Shown: positions 63,567 through 64,000 of the stretch, piece after piece
Position numbering within the stretch: the stretch's first letter is position 1
Layout: each line of letters opens with the position of its first letter
Source: Mytilinidion resinicola
Lineage: Eukaryota > Ascomycota > Dothideomycetes > Mytilinidiales > Mytilinidiaceae
Length of the DNA: 64,000 nucleotides
Assembly: GCF_010093595.1 (NCBI RefSeq)
Contig: NW_022985466.1
Span: 303,183 to 367,182 of the forward strand
Direction: 5' to 3'
The notes under the pieces: model-generated
The model's input: the letters and a program-made list of their open reading frames with translations, nothing else
Database searches by the model: none
Told to the model about the DNA's origin: nothing
Position numbers and translations under genes: made by a program

Positions 63567-64000
63567 TCACTTCCCTACCTGATCCAATGCTTCGCTAGCA
63601 GTAACAAACCTCTCTACGCCCGGCCTCGCCGTCTTCCCATCCGCCGCCTCCTTCACATCACTCTCCTCCCCCTCTTCCGCAATCGTATCATCAGCACTAA
63701 CACTATGCAACGTCAAAGTGCTAGCATTAACCTCCTTCCCTACTCCCCCCACCGACAACTTGAACGGATACGCGACCCCAGCTCGCGTCGGCCGCGTACT
63801 CAGCGTATCGCTCTCCGGCACGATCGTAGGCGGCAACATGGGTTCATCTTCTTCCGGCGCGCTGATCAGGAACTCTGGTGCCGCTTGTGTCGCTTCCGCA
63901 TAGGGGGTTGAAGGGGCTATAGCCTCTAATGCGGCGTCGGCTTGGCCGCGGTCGGTGACTGTGCTGACGCGGGACCGCGAACGGGAGCGGGAATGGTCTG
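63567..64000 (-). CDS. Hypothetical protein, runs off the right edge
   Basis: The minus-strand frame is open from the window end to the stop at 63569-63567, at least 143 codons. It begins (as seen) with an Arg/Ser repeat (HSRSRSRSRVSTV), then ATQAAPEFLISAPEEDEP, RAGVAYPFKLSVGGVGKEVN and an acidic stretch, ending RFVTASEALDQVGK. The N-terminus is outside the window. Composition is typical of a C-terminal disordered tail. The GVAYPFKL motif may help identify it, but I do not recognise the family with confidence. Confidence 0.6.
   Translation of the reverse strand, partial: DHSRSRSRSRVSTVTDRGQADAALEAIAPSTPYAEATQAAPEFLISAPEEDEPMLPPTIVPESDTLSTRPTRAGVAYPFKLSVGGVGKEVNASTLTLHSVSADDTIAEEGEESDVKEAADGKTARPGVERFVTASEALDQVGK

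Overview
The window looks like nuclear DNA of a filamentous ascomycete (Pezizomycotina). A Dothideomycete is my best guess, but that is inference. The support is short spliceosomal introns (mostly 48-131 nt) with CTAAC/CTGAC branch points, a GPI-anchored GH76 mannanase, single-exon MAK5-like and TRM7-like genes placed head to head, and a copia retrotransposon, TA-flanked MITEs and tRNA-like SINEs. It is a repeat-rich accessory region around 1-34 kb joined to a more ordinary gene region at 34-64 kb.

Layout. 0-0.65 kb: 3' end of a Ty1/copia pol gene running off the left edge. 0.65-3.6 kb: degenerate repeats and one MITE, no convincing gene. 3.7-17 kb: more than 20 related units of about 340-480 bp that fall into position-dependent subfamilies. 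Each carries a hairpin whose arms co-vary between units. On the minus strand the units lie exactly where splice signals place introns of about 335-420 nt, between short exons that stay in phase over several junctions. This array of giant, near-repetitive, structured introns (introner-like) is the most unusual part of the window. 18-22 kb: more possible minus-strand exons, unresolved. 22.8-27.2 kb: a secreted or membrane-anchored one-pass protein and a GH76 wall enzyme. 27.7-33.8 kb: a broken coiled-coil gene, a four-exon basic/coiled-coil gene (paralogue A), two SINE copies and a small four-exon gene.

34-43 kb: a three-exon proline-rich gene, TRM7-like tRNA methyltransferase diverging from MAK5-like RNA helicase, then a MITE, paralogue B of the four-exon gene, another MITE, and a gene with an internal repeat. 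43-50 kb: a polytopic membrane protein, a GNAT acetyltransferase, a SIS-domain sugar-phosphate isomerase, and a small gene whose second intron is mostly MITE. 50-58 kb: two coiled-coil genes broken by in-frame stops, a 51-residue gene, a 671-residue coiled-coil protein, and a small basic protein that begins like histone H3. 59.6-64 kb: two convergent genes with overlapping stop codons, a repeat-containing acidic gene, two interleaved tandem arrays, and a gene running off the right edge.

Housekeeping functions are ribosome biogenesis (MAK5), tRNA anticodon-loop methylation (TRM7), cell-wall processing (GH76) and sugar-phosphate metabolism (SIS). Most other genes are short, low-complexity or coiled-coil proteins without a recognised family. 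MITEs of one family sit next to many of these genes: inside an intron, 21 nt after a stop codon, and as direct repeats on both sides of paralogue B.
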